The position numbers and the translations under genes are program-made. 64,000 bases of DNA from Muscardinus avellanarius (taxonomy: Eukaryota; Chordata; Mammalia; Rodentia; Gliridae): the NCBI GenBank assembly GCA_963383645.1, contig OY726559.1, positions 116,925,941-116,989,940 of the forward strand. The letters run 5' to 3'. The notes beneath the pieces are model-generated. The model made no database searches and was not told the DNA's origin. It saw nothing but the letters and a program-made list of their open reading frames with translations. Shown here piece after piece: positions 1 through 9,363 of this stretch. Position 1 is the first letter of the stretch, and each line of letters begins with the position of its first letter.

Positions 1-505
1 AGATTGTTTCAAAATAAAAAAATAAAAAATAGGGCTGGGGGTGTAGCTTGGAGGTCAAATGCCCTGGATTCCATTCCCAGACCCTCAAAAAAATAAAAAA
101 GCCGGGCGTAGTGGCACACACTTGTAATCTCCACGCTTGGGAGGTGGAGACAGGAGCATCGCGCAGGTTCGAAGCCAGCCTCGCTGGCTTAAGAGACCCT
201 GTTTCCAAATAAAATATAAAATAGGCCTGGGAATGTAGCCCGGAGGTAGAAGGGTTCCATCCCCAGTACTACCAATGAATAAATAATTAATTAATTTAAT
301 AAATCACTGTTAGCCAGGCATGCTGGTGCACACTTGTAACCCCAGTACTTGGGAGGCTGAGACAGGAGGATCGCAGGTTTAAGGCAACCTTGACAATGTA
401 GTGAGATTCTTAGCAATCTAGTGAGACTCTTTCAAACTGAAAAATAAAATAGGGCTTGGGGGTATGGCTAAGAGGTAGAATGCCCCTGGGTTCATTACTC
501 TTCAA
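1..505 (+). mobile_element. Three forward B1-dID SINEs in a TDRKH intron
   Basis: The ID-like tail of one copy (1-90), a full copy at about 100-275 and a third at about 312-505. Each ID part has GTAGCTTGGAGGT and CATTCCCAG-like boxes and an A-rich end. Confidence 0.9.
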
Positions 506-816
506 AAAAAAACCCCAAAACCAAACAGACTGTGATCTTCCTCTACAATTCAAAGATGCTGTCCTGGGCAGGAAGACCAGTGTCCCTAAGAGGCTCCAGG
601 GCTTGTCCAGGGTTCAGAGGAGTCCAGAATGGGATCTTGGAACAAGCAGAGTTGCTGTCCATGTACCTTTTTACCAGTCCTATAAATTGGCACCTGCTTT
701 GAATATGTGGCCCATGACAAAGACTGTAAACTATTTACTCAGTTGCATAGGAAAACAGAAAATAACTTAGTGTCTTTCGTCCATACATTTTTCTATGATT
801 CCTTTATTTTTATTTA
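506..816 (+). other. TDRKH intron, unique stretch
   Basis: Short non-repetitive intron sequence; no exon recognised in any frame. Confidence 0.5.
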
Positions 817-1018
817 TTTATTTTTTTTGTGTGTGTGGTACCAGGGTTCCTGGAAGCCCTTCTACCTCCGGGCTACACTCCCAGACCTATTTTTACATTT
901 TTATTTGGAAACAGGCTCTCCTAAGCCAGCGCGCACGGTTGGCTTCGAACCTGCGTGGTCCTCCTGTCTCTGCCTCCCAAGCGCAGGGATTACAAGTGTG
1001 CGCCACCACGCCCGGCTG
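817..1018 (-). mobile_element. Reverse SINE, 'GGCTTAAG' subtype
   Basis: Antisense copy with the diagnostic CTAAGCCAGCGCG and GTTCCTGGAAGCCC segments and ending CCACCACGCCCGGCT. It is close to the copies at 3632, 12902, 22607 and 34878. Confidence 0.9.
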
Positions 1019-1046
1019 ATTCCTTTATTTTTAAAGTGGTCCCTCC

Positions 1047-1221
1047 AAGCCAGGTGTGGTGGCACACACCTGAAATCCCAGTATTTGGGCGGCAGAAATG
1101 GGGACCACAGATTCAAAGTCAGCCTCAGCAACTTAGACCCTGTTTCCAAATAAAAAGTAAAATAGGGCTGGGAGTGTAGCCCAGAGGTAGAAGGTCCCTG
1201 GCTTCCACCATTAGTACCACA
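1047..1221 (+). mobile_element. Forward B1-dID SINE
   Basis: AAGCCAGGTGTGGTGGC through the ID-like tail and ACCATTAGTACC. Confidence 0.85.
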
Positions 1222-1255
1222 AAAAAATAAAATGGTCCCTCCAACTATTTTGTTT

Positions 1256-1965
1256 TACTTTGCTTTTCTGTAGCACTGGGAGTTGTACTCATGGTGTTCT
1301 GCCTCTGAGCTATGTCTCCAGCCTCATTTTCTTATTTTATTTATTTATTGCGGTACTGGGAATTGAACCCAAGGACATTCTACTCCAAGCTATATCCTCA
1401 GTCCTATTTTTTATTTATCTTGAAACAGTCTTACTAAGTTGCGGAGGGCCTCACCAAGTAGCTGAGGCTGGCCTCAAACCTATGATCCTCCTGTCTCAGC
1501 TTTCTAAGTACTAGGATGACAAGCGCGCGTCACCATGCCCAGCACCTTTTTTTTATTTTGAAATAGGGTCTTGCCTCACTAAGTTGCAGAGGGCCTCAGT
1601 AAGTTGCTGAGGCTGGTCTTGAATCTGTGATCCTCCTGTCTCAGCCTCCCAAATAACTGAGATTACAGGCATACGCCACTTCATCCAGCTTGACCTTTTT
1701 TTTTTTTTTTGGTGGTACGGGGGGGTGGAACCCAGAGGCTTTCTACCTCCAAGCTATACTCCCAGACCTTTTTTTATATCTTATTTGGAAACAGGGTCTC
1801 ACTGAGTTGCTGAAAGCCTCACTAAGTAGCTGAGGCTGGCTTCGAACCTGTATGATCCTCCTGTCTCAGCCTCCCTGAGGCTGGCTTCGAACCTGTATGA
1901 TCCTCCTGTCTCAGCCTCCCAAGCACGGGGATTACAAGCGTGTGCCACCATGCCCGGCTCAGCTC
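1256..1965 (-). mobile_element. Chain of four reverse B1-dID SINEs and fragments
   Basis: Fragments at about 1262-1325, 1345-1545 and 1550-1690 and a full copy at 1695-1960. The last contains an exact 45-base tandem duplication (1831-1875 and 1876-1920). Confidence 0.85.
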
Positions 1966-2094
1966 GACCATTTTTAAAATGATGAGCAACCATTTGGTAT
2001 TTGTAGCTCTCCCCCCGCCCCAGTGCAGACTGCCCATTCTAAGCAAGCACGGTCTGATAAAGTCGCCATCCTTATCCCTGTGTTCAGTCCCCAG

Positions 2095-2248
2095 CCCCGA
2101 CTTCAGTTTCCATGCCGATGAGTACCTTGAAGTCTACGTCTCTGCTTCTGAGCACCCTAACCATTTCTGGATTCAGATCATTGGCTCCCGCAGCCTGCAG
2201 TTGGACAAGCTGGTCAGCGAGATGACCCAGCACTATGAGAATAGTCTG
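2095..2248 (+). CDS. TDRKH: TDRKH coding exon a (start of extended Tudor region)
   Basis: Encodes PDFSFHADEYLEVYVSASE through HYENSL. Acceptor ccccag, donor gtgagt. Enters with one base of a split codon and leaves at phase 0. Confidence 0.92.
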
Positions 2249-5055
2249 GTGAGTTGCCTCAGGGCCGAGGTGGCAGGTCTTCTTCTCTGTCGCTTCCTCT
2301 TACCCTGCGAGGCGACGTTTTGTTCCTTCTTCCCCTGGCGTCATCTGTTTGTCAGCCAGCACTTGGTAACTACCCCTCCTGACCCCTCATGCCCACGTGC
2401 AGCCCGAAGACCTGACGGTGCGCGTCGGGGACATCGTCGCAGCACCTCTGCCCACAAACGGTTCCTGGTACCGAGCCAAGGTCCTGGACACCTTGGAGAA
2501 TGGGAACCTGGACCTGTACTTTGTGGACTTTGGAGACAATGGGGATTGCCCACTGAAGGACCTCAGGGCTCTCAGGTCAGTTGGAGGCGGGAGTCAGCTG
2601 GAATCCCAGCTGCTGGCACAGCGCTCTCACCAAGGGGTTTTGGAAGGGAACCTGTTTACAGAGAGCCGAGGAGTCTCTTCTGGCTCCGCGTTGGTTCTGT
2701 CTAAGCGTGGTGGTGCATGCTTATCCCAGCATTTGGGTTGCTGAGACAGGAAGAGCATGGTTCACGGCCAGCCCCAGCTACTTACTGAGGCTCTTTGCAA
2801 CTCAGTGAGACCCTGTTTCAAAAAAAAGAATAAAAAATAGGGCTGGGGTGTAGCTCAGCGGTAGAATGTCCCTGAGTTCCATCCCCAGTACTGCCAAAAA
2901 ATAAAAAATAATAAAAGCAAAGAATACAAGAAAGCCATTCTGGCTCTGGGAGTCTAAATTCGGTTCTTTGCATTTTAGGAGTGACTTCCTAAGCCTTCCG
3001 TTTCAAGCGATAGAATGTAGTCTGGCACGGATTGCCCCCTTGGGTAAGTCAGCCATGCCTCCCTGGACCCGCCTGCAAATAGGATAACTTTCCTCGGCTA
3101 GGGGAGACTCAGGTTCCCAGGCTTCTTGAGCTCTGGGGGTCAGGTGTCTTTTCCTTACCGGCTCTAGAAAGCAGCAGCCAGAAGTTTGCACAGCAGTGGG
3201 GCCCAAACCCAACGGAGAAGAAATTAAATGCCTTCCTGAGCAGTAAAGGGCAGGTCCTGCTCGCCCCAGGACCTCTCTGCCCCGCCAAAGTTGGCTGCTT
3301 CCAAGCACGCCCTGCACTCTCTCCCCAGGTGACGAGTGGGAAGAGGAAGCTATGGACGAGTTTGACAGGCTCACGCACTGTGCCGACTGGAAGCCCCTGG
3401 TGGCCAGGATCTCGAGCTACGTCCAGACTGGGGTCTCGACTTGGCCAAAGATCTACTTATATGATACCAGTAACGGCAAGGTAGGAGTGGGCCGGCGCTG
3501 CTCGCCCTCTGCCGCCTTCTCATGGCCTCGTGTTCACCCTTCTTTTCCAGAACCCCTTAACTGCTATTACTCCTACTTTATAAGATCCTGCTCACGATCC
3601 CATCAAAGGACTGTCTTTAAAGTTCCAATCCTGCCGGGCGTGGTGGCGCACGCTTGTAATCCCTGCGCTTGGGAGGCAGAGACAGGAGGATCGCGCAGGT
3701 TCGAAGCCAGTCGCGTGCGCTGGCTTAGGAGACCCTGTTTCCAAATAAAAATGTAAAAACAGGTCTGGGAGTGTAGCCCGGAGGTGGAAGGGCTTCCAGG
3801 AACCCCAGTACCGCAAAAAATAATAATAATAATAATAAAAAATAAATAAAGTTCCAATCCTAGGCCAGGCGTGGTGGCGCCTGCTTGTAATCCCAGCACT
3901 CGGGAGGCTGAAACAGGAGGATCGTGGTTCACAGATAGTGTCAGCTACTTAGCAAGGCCCTTTGCAACTCAGTGAGACCTTGTTTTATTTTATTTTATTT
4001 TATTTTATTTTATTTATTTTATTTTTGGTGGTACTGGGGTTCCTGGAAACCGTTCTCCAGGCTACACTCCAAGACCTATTTTTTTATATTTTTATTTGGA
4101 AACAGGGTCTCTTAAGCCAGCGCAATCCTCCTGTCTCCGCCTCCCAAGCGCGGGGATTACAAGCGTGCACCACCATGCCTGGCGAGACCTTGTTTTAAAA
4201 GTAAAAAAAGAAAGACTAAAATATAGGGCTAAGGGTGTAGCTTGGAGGTACAATGCCCCTGGGTTCCATCCCTGGTACCACACAAAAAATAAAAGTTCCA
4301 ATCCGCTTGTAATCCCAGGATTTGGGAAGCAAAGACAGGAGGATCACACATTCACAGCCAGTCTCAGCTATTTACGCCCTTTGCAATTTAGATCCTGTTT
4401 CAAAACAGGATAAAAAATAGGGCAGGGAGTGTCGCTTGGAGGTAGAATGCCCCCGGGCTCATCCCCAGACCCGGAGAAAGTAATAACTAAAGTACCACCC
4501 CTGCTCCTCCGCCTTGCTGTCCTTCCAGAGCATCATTCTCTTTCTGTTGTTTTTTTTTTTTTCCCCTCAGAAACTTGATATTGGGCTAGAATTAGTTCGT
4601 AAAGGATATGCAGTTGAGATTCCTGAAGATGTGGAAGAAAACAGAAGCATCCCCGAAATGTTGAAGGATGTGGTATGCGAGCCATTGTCATCACCCAGGG
4701 TGCTTCTGCCGGGAAAACGCCGTGCGTGGGGAGACGGTGGCATTGCAGTCAGGACCATGGAAGTTTCTAGTCATGACATTTTGTTAACGTCCGATTAGTT
4801 GAAGCCTGTGCCACCCAGGGAATCTTTACAGCATTTTCCAAACTGCTTAGAAAAGGTTGATCAAGCCAGGCATGGTGGCGCACGCTTGTCATCCCTGCAT
4901 TTGGGAGGCTGAGACGGGAGGATCGTGGTTCGCGGACAGCCTCAGTTACTTAGTGAGGCCCTTTGCAACTCAGTGAGATCCTGTTTCAAAATCAAGAATA
5001 AAAAATAGGGTTGGGGTGTAGCTCAGTTAGTATGACCCTGGGTCCCAGTACCACA

Positions 5056-5087
<32 letters not shown>

Positions 5088-5505
5088 TGTAAAGGTCGCT
5101 CAAAGGAGGCATTGGGTCCCTCCCAGCATCCCCACTCCACTCCTTGACCAGATCCTGAGCGCAGCAGGGTCGGGTGGCCTCTTGTCTCCCACCAGCCCAC
5201 AGTCTTCCTCTTCTCTTGCTCTTCTGTCCTTAGGCCACAGAAGCAGACGCCTCTCTCGCCAGCATGTTCACTGAGCCCCAGAAGAGCCCTGGAGAAATGG
5301 CACACTCCCTGTCCTGCCTCAGTTTATCAGGTACAAACAGTGTTGCCTACGAGAGCATCTCTGGAGGTCGCCCCTCTCGATGGCCTCTCGAAAGCGCGTG
5401 TGCCCGAGCCCATGGCTGGGCAGTGTCACCGCTCCTCGTTTCTCCACCACAGAAGCTGCCTCTCTGTCTGGCGATGACCACCTAGAGGACAACCTCGTGC
5501 TCTGA
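2095..5505 (+). CDS. TDRKH: TDRKH, tudor and KH domain-containing protein, 3' coding exons (partial gene)
   Basis: Seven exons join in frame: 2095-2248, 2403-2575, 2979-3043, 3329-3480, 4571-4672, 5234-5330, 5453-5505, each bounded by AG and GT, giving 264 C-terminal residues and a TGA stop. The first base completes a codon begun upstream, so the N-terminal part, including the KH domains of the family, lies left of the window. The Tudor domain is visible: FWIQIIG, then VGDIVAAPL, GSWYRAKV and LYFVDFGDNGD, holding the aromatic residues that bind methylarginine in this family, followed by LPFQAIECSLA. The C-terminal tail is Ser/Glu/Asp-rich and ends in LEDNLVL. Known role: a mitochondrial-surface scaffold that binds methylated PIWI proteins and supports trimming of piRNA 3' ends in the germ line. 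No frame break is seen. Identification rests on near-complete agreement with the mammalian protein as I remember it. Confidence 0.95.
2403..2575 (+). CDS. TDRKH: TDRKH coding exon b (Tudor core)
   Basis: Encodes PEDLTVRVGDIVAAP through LKDLRAL, the Tudor barrel with WYRAKV and VDFGD. Acceptor gtgcag, donor gtcagt. It ends two bases into an Arg codon. Confidence 0.93.
2703..2896 (+). mobile_element. Forward B1-dID SINE in TDRKH intron
   Basis: AGCGTGGTGGTGCATGC through CATCCCCAGTACTGCC, between Tudor exons b and c. Confidence 0.85.
2979..3043 (+). CDS. TDRKH: TDRKH coding exon c
   Basis: 65 bases encoding SDFLSLPFQAIECSLARIAP. Acceptor ttttag, donor gtaagt. The 403-base intron before it holds one forward SINE. 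Confidence 0.92.
3329..3480 (+). CDS. TDRKH: TDRKH coding exon d
   Basis: Encodes GDEWEEEAMDEFDRL through IYLYDTSNGK. Acceptor ccccag, donor gtagga. Confidence 0.93.
3618..4460. mobile_element. Nested SINE cluster in TDRKH intron
   Basis: A forward GGCTTAAG-subtype SINE (3632-3816), a forward B1-dID SINE starting at 3863 that is split by a reverse SINE at 3988-4183, and a further forward truncated SINE after 4297. The target motif AGTTCCAATCC recurs near 3620, 3850 and 4291, and GAGACCTTGTTTTA flanks the inner reverse copy (3974-3987 and 4184-4197). Confidence 0.85.
4571..4672 (+). CDS. TDRKH: TDRKH coding exon e
   Basis: 34 codons, KLDIGLELVRKGYAV through EMLKDV, phase 0 at both ends. A T/C-rich tract and cctcag precede it; donor gtatgc. 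Confidence 0.93.
4865..5090 (+). mobile_element. Forward B1-dID SINE with CA/A tail
   Basis: AGCCAGGCATGGTGGCGC through GGGTCCCAGTACC, then (AC)n and A-run. Confidence 0.88.
5234..5330 (+). CDS. TDRKH: TDRKH coding exon f
   Basis: Encodes ATEADASLASMFTEPQKSP through LSCLSLS. Acceptor ccttag, donor gtacaa. Confidence 0.92.
5453..5505 (+). CDS. TDRKH: TDRKH last coding exon with TGA stop
   Basis: Encodes EAASLSGDDHLEDNLVL and stops at 5503-5505. Acceptor caccacag. Confidence 0.92.
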
Positions 5506-5730
5506 GGCCCGGGCTTCCGCTCGGCCATCTGCGCTGCCGTGAGTGAGGCTCTTCTCTGCGGGTGACCGCAGGGCCGCGCTCCGCCCTCTCCTGCCCCGCC
5601 TTCGCATGCGTGTGCTCTCCCAGCGTTTCTTCCAGCTTTTTGTCTCTGTGTGTTTGTGTCTTTGACAGGATTTGGTGCCTGGGGAAGAGGAGTTACGACC
5701 AAGAGATCCATGCAGTCCTTCCCTTTCATT

Positions 5731-5956
5731 GTTATTTATTTTTATTTTTATTTTTTGAGGTATTGGGAATTGAACCCAGGGGCATTCTACCTCCAAGCTA
5801 CACCCCAGCTCGATTTTTGATTCTTTATTTTGAAACAAGGTCTCACTTAAGTTGCAGAGGCCTCACTAAGTAGCTGAGGCTGGCTTTGAACCTGCCATCC
5901 TCCTGTCTCAGCCTCCCAAGTACTGGGATTACAAGCGTGCGCCACCACACCCGGCT
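5731..5956 (-). mobile_element. Reverse B1-dID SINE in the TDRKH 3' UTR
   Basis: Flanked by CAGTCCTTCC at 5713-5722 and 5957-5966, a target-site duplication that extends imperfectly into CTTTCATTG / TTTATTG. Confidence 0.9.
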
Positions 5957-6573
5957 CAGTCCTTCCTTTATTGCATGGTCTGGCTTGCTGAGGACCAAAT
6001 CCATTTTCTCCTACCAGAAAGAGTGTGGGGCAGGAGGAGACAAATACTCACCTCCCACCCGCACACAGCTGATGCCCTTGTTTCTTTCCCGTCTTGAAAG
6101 GCGTGTTTGAACACATGACTTCCGGGCTCTGCGTGTCGGCCCCCGGCCCCCTCTGCCAGCCAGGCCTCAGGAGGTTTCTGAGGCTGTGTCTTTTGAGGCG
6201 GGGAAGCAGCCTGGGTTTGTCACCAAAAGCGATGATCTGCAGACTGCCGACTCTCCCCATCAGGCAACTGTGGCTGAGGGATGTGTGATGGACTCTGAGC
6301 CTGCGAGGATCCGGAGGCAAAGGGGAAAGCAGCATAAATATTGTAACAGCTTCAGGAGGTGGCAAGAGGACATCGCCTCCCTGGCTCAGTTGCTGCTGAG
6401 AGAGAGGCTTTGGGAGCAGTGCTCTATTTGTGCACTTCAGTTAAAATACAAGTGTAAAGAGAGAGGCAGTTCCGGAAATATTCTAAATTGCTCGTATAGT
6501 ACTTAAACGTGTACACCTACACACAGAGAGAACATGTATCATTCTGTTTAAATCATTTGGAGATTCTTTGCTT

Positions 6574-6579
6574 AATAAA
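6574..6579 (+). promoter_or_regulatory. TDRKH: TDRKH polyadenylation signal
   Basis: AATAAA in AT-rich sequence about 1.07 kb after the TDRKH stop, the first canonical signal outside SINE sequence. Cleavage is expected near 6595. Confidence 0.6.
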
Positions 6580-6816
6580 GTTCTCAAGAAAATTCTCTAA
6601 AATCAAATGCTCATTGAATCACACAGCGGAAGCAGGACGGTGGGTAAAATATCTTCTGAGCCAAAATACAGTGAGAATTGCCAACTGTCTCACATAAAGG
6701 GGCCCATCTGTGAAAAAAATCATCCCTCACATATACACGTTCACATTCTAATTTTAAGTTACTTCAGGGTTAGCCAACCATTAAGAACCAGGACCAGTTA
6801 AGGTTTGGGCTATGTA

Positions 6817-7008
6817 AATAAGACCCCACATAAGCTACTTGAAATCCTAGTTCTTGGGAGGCTAAGACGGGAGGATCGCAGGTTCAGAGCCAGCCCCGGC
6901 AACTTAGCAAGGCTCTCAGCAACCTAGTGAGACCCTGTTTCTAATTAAGAAATAAAATTGGGCTGGGGTGTAGCTTGGAGGTAGGATACCTCTGGGTTCA
7001 ATCACCAG
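6817..7008 (+). mobile_element. Forward B1-dID SINE downstream of TDRKH
   Basis: Diverged left part, GATCGCAGGTTCAGAGCC box and an ID-like tail ending CAATCACCAGG. Confidence 0.8.
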
Positions 7009-7186
7009 GAAAAATCCTGTAGTAGGATTCTAGAAACCTGGCTTCTAGGTAGGTGTCCATGGTAAATTAATTGTGAGACTTTAGGTAATCTGTTTCCCTA
7101 TCACATCTTTCCATTTCTGACAGTATTGTGAAGATACTTGAAAATATATATAGTAATGTCGGTGAACTTTGAATGAAATGAACTTT

Positions 7187-7562
7187 TTTGTGTGTGTGGT
7201 ACTGGGGATTGAACCAGGGGCATTCTACCTCTGGGCTTAACACCCCTAGCCCTATTTTTTTATTATTTTGAAACAGGGTCTCACTAAAAAGCTGAAGCTG
7301 GCTGTGAACCTGTGATCTTTCTGTCTTGACGGCCCCCAAAGTAATAGGATTACAAGTGTGCACCACCACACCCAACGGAAATTAGGTAGTACTGGGGTTG
7401 GAACCCAAGGGCATTCTTTCTCTGAGTTACACCCCCAACACTTATTTCATTCTTTTTGAAACAAGGTCTCACTAAATTGTGAAGGGCTTTGCTTGGTAGC
7501 GGAGGCTGGCTGTGAGCCAGCGATCCTCCTGTCTCAGCCTCCCAAGTACACCACGCCCAGCT
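7187..7562 (-). mobile_element. Two reverse B1-dID SINEs
   Basis: Antisense copies at about 7187-7377 and 7381-7562, with GGGGCATTCTACCTC and GGGTCTCACTAAA boxes. Confidence 0.85.
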
Positions 7563-8479
7563 TGAAATGAGCTTATTAAGGACACAGAAGGAGGCAACTG
7601 AAAAACTCAAAATTGCCCCATAAGGATGCCTTATGTGGGGCTTTCTTAAAGCTGCGGCTTAATAACCACGAAGGATTGTGTTACTACATGATTACCATAT
7701 TTTCCCATAACCCGTTTTTTATCATTTTTCTGAGAAAACCCAGTACCAACCAGCAGATAGGTCCCAGGGAGGAGCGGCTCCGCGTGACCTGCCTCCTGGA
7801 GGAACCCAGGGTGGTGTCTGTTGATGGGGCTTTTCTGAGCGGCTCGCAGCGCGTCACTGAAGCGTGCTCAGCCTTGGAGCTGGAGCTCCCCAGCCGGCTT
7901 AGACTCAGTCTGCTCAGTTCCTCGGGCCTCTCCTCTCCAGGATAGAGGTCCCTGGTTCCGTTCCTAGGACTCCCTGCCACTGGTACTATCTCATCTCCTG
8001 CTTACGGTGTCTGCAAATCCATCCCTTTGCTGTGGCCTTTGTCTTGTTGGCTTCCAGCCCATCATGCAGGATCCTTGACCCCCTTCCAACCCAGTACCTG
8101 CTGTCTGGAATCTTCTCTGCTACCTGGTCATTCGATCGCCCTTAAGATCCTCCCCTTCGGTCAGAGCGGAGGGGTTTCTGTCCCTTCTGGCTTTCTCCAC
8201 GTCCAAAGAAGGAACTGCCTTGTCACCCATGGGAGCTGCTCTTGGTGGGTGCAGCCATCCCAACGTCTCCTTCCCTCCCTAGGTGGTCAGGAACTAGAGC
8301 AGGGAGGTGGTTTGGGGGTGCAGGGAAGGCAAAGGGACCTAAACTCTGGAGCCCCTTCCCTCTCTGACTCGGGTCCCTCTGATCTCTTGAGGCATTGTCC
8401 AACAGCTCTGTAAGGTCTGTTTCGCTCCGCTCACCACCCCCAAAGAAGCAGCACACGCCGGATGATGATTGCACTACCC
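7563..8479. other. Unique interval between the TDRKH and OAZ3 3' ends
   Basis: Non-SINE DNA in a tail-to-tail gene gap. Open frames here are short and unlike known proteins. Confidence 0.55.
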
Positions 8480-8485
8480 TTTATT
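8480..8485 (-). promoter_or_regulatory. OAZ3: OAZ3 polyadenylation signal
   Basis: AATAAA on the minus strand 89 bases after the OAZ3 stop, giving a very short 3' UTR. It points toward the TDRKH 3' end. Confidence 0.75.
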
Positions 8486-8573
8486 CCTAGGATGGAGATG
8501 TCCTGAATCACATCCTGGGCACGAGTCCACGTGTCAAGGTCTTCAGCCCCTCACAGAGTAGGAGAAAGCATGT

Positions 8574-8716
8574 TTAGGGAGGCTCACTGGGCAGGGGGCC
8601 AAGGTCCCTTTCGAGGGGGTACACCATGAAGATGACGTTGCCCCAGGGAGGGAGGGCGGGGTGATCTGGTCTGACCACCTCGAAGCCCATGTAGCTGAAG
8701 GCCCGCAGCAGGGCAC
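8574..8716 (-). CDS. OAZ3: OAZ3 exon 5 with TAA stop
   Basis: Encodes GALLRAFSYMGFEVVRP through GPLPSEPP and stops at 8574-8576. Acceptor ttcacag. Confidence 0.93.
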
Positions 8717-9167
8717 CTGTGAAGGACAGAACTTGGTTGGAACACTGCCCTGCCTCAGATTTGGGTTCTTCTGCTGGGGAAGAAGTGGAGTGACGCGTTG
8801 GGATGCGCTTTGGGCGAGACAGACCTGGGCTCTCACCCAGCCGTCACACTTAAGTAGCTGCTGGCGTTCCGGGTTAACCCTGTGGGCTTAACACTTTTCT
8901 CCTCTGTAAAGTGGACATCGGAGCTTTCCTCGCAGAACTTAAGATTAAATATGATGTTTGCTCAGTGCTTAACACAAGGGCCGACAAACCCTGGAATAGA
9001 ATCTAGTATTAAATAATGGTTGTGACCGGGTGTGGTGGCGGAGACAGGAGGATCACACAGGTTCGAAGCCAGCCGCGCTGGCGTAAGAGACCCTGTTTCA
9101 AAAATATAAAAATAGGTCTGGGAGTGTAGCCCAGAGGTAGAAGGGCTTCCAGGAACCCCAGTACCAA

Positions 9168-9211
<44 letters not shown>

Positions 9212-9328
9212 GGTTGTGGATCATCCTTTGTCTTATAGCCCACAGAGTTTTAACTTTTTTTTTTTTTTTGGTATAGGGATGGAACCCATGGATAGTCTAC
9301 CTCCAAGTTATATTCCCAGCCCTACTAT

Positions 9329-9363
<35 letters not shown>

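Larger units (their letters stand above)
5506..6600 (+). other. TDRKH: TDRKH 3' untranslated region
   Basis: Non-coding sequence from the stop to the AATAAA at 6574-6579. A reverse SINE sits at 5731-5956. A good donor (GCC then gtgagt, about 5539) and an acceptor ending gacag (about 5669) suggest a short 3'-UTR intron. The junction would lie only about 33 bases after the stop, too close to trigger nonsense-mediated decay under the 50-nucleotide rule. That intron is inference. Confidence 0.6.

Noticed and set aside
707..1153. Many 60-150-residue frames with recurring peptides such as YLETGS and LPSAGITS
   Set aside because: These recur across the window because they are translations of the same SINE in different frames.
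7190..7260. tRNA-like A and B boxes (GTAGCTC..., GGTTC-ATCCC) as tRNA genes
   Set aside because: They are the ID-like right half of B1-dID SINEs. No full cloverleaf or tRNA-length unit was seen.
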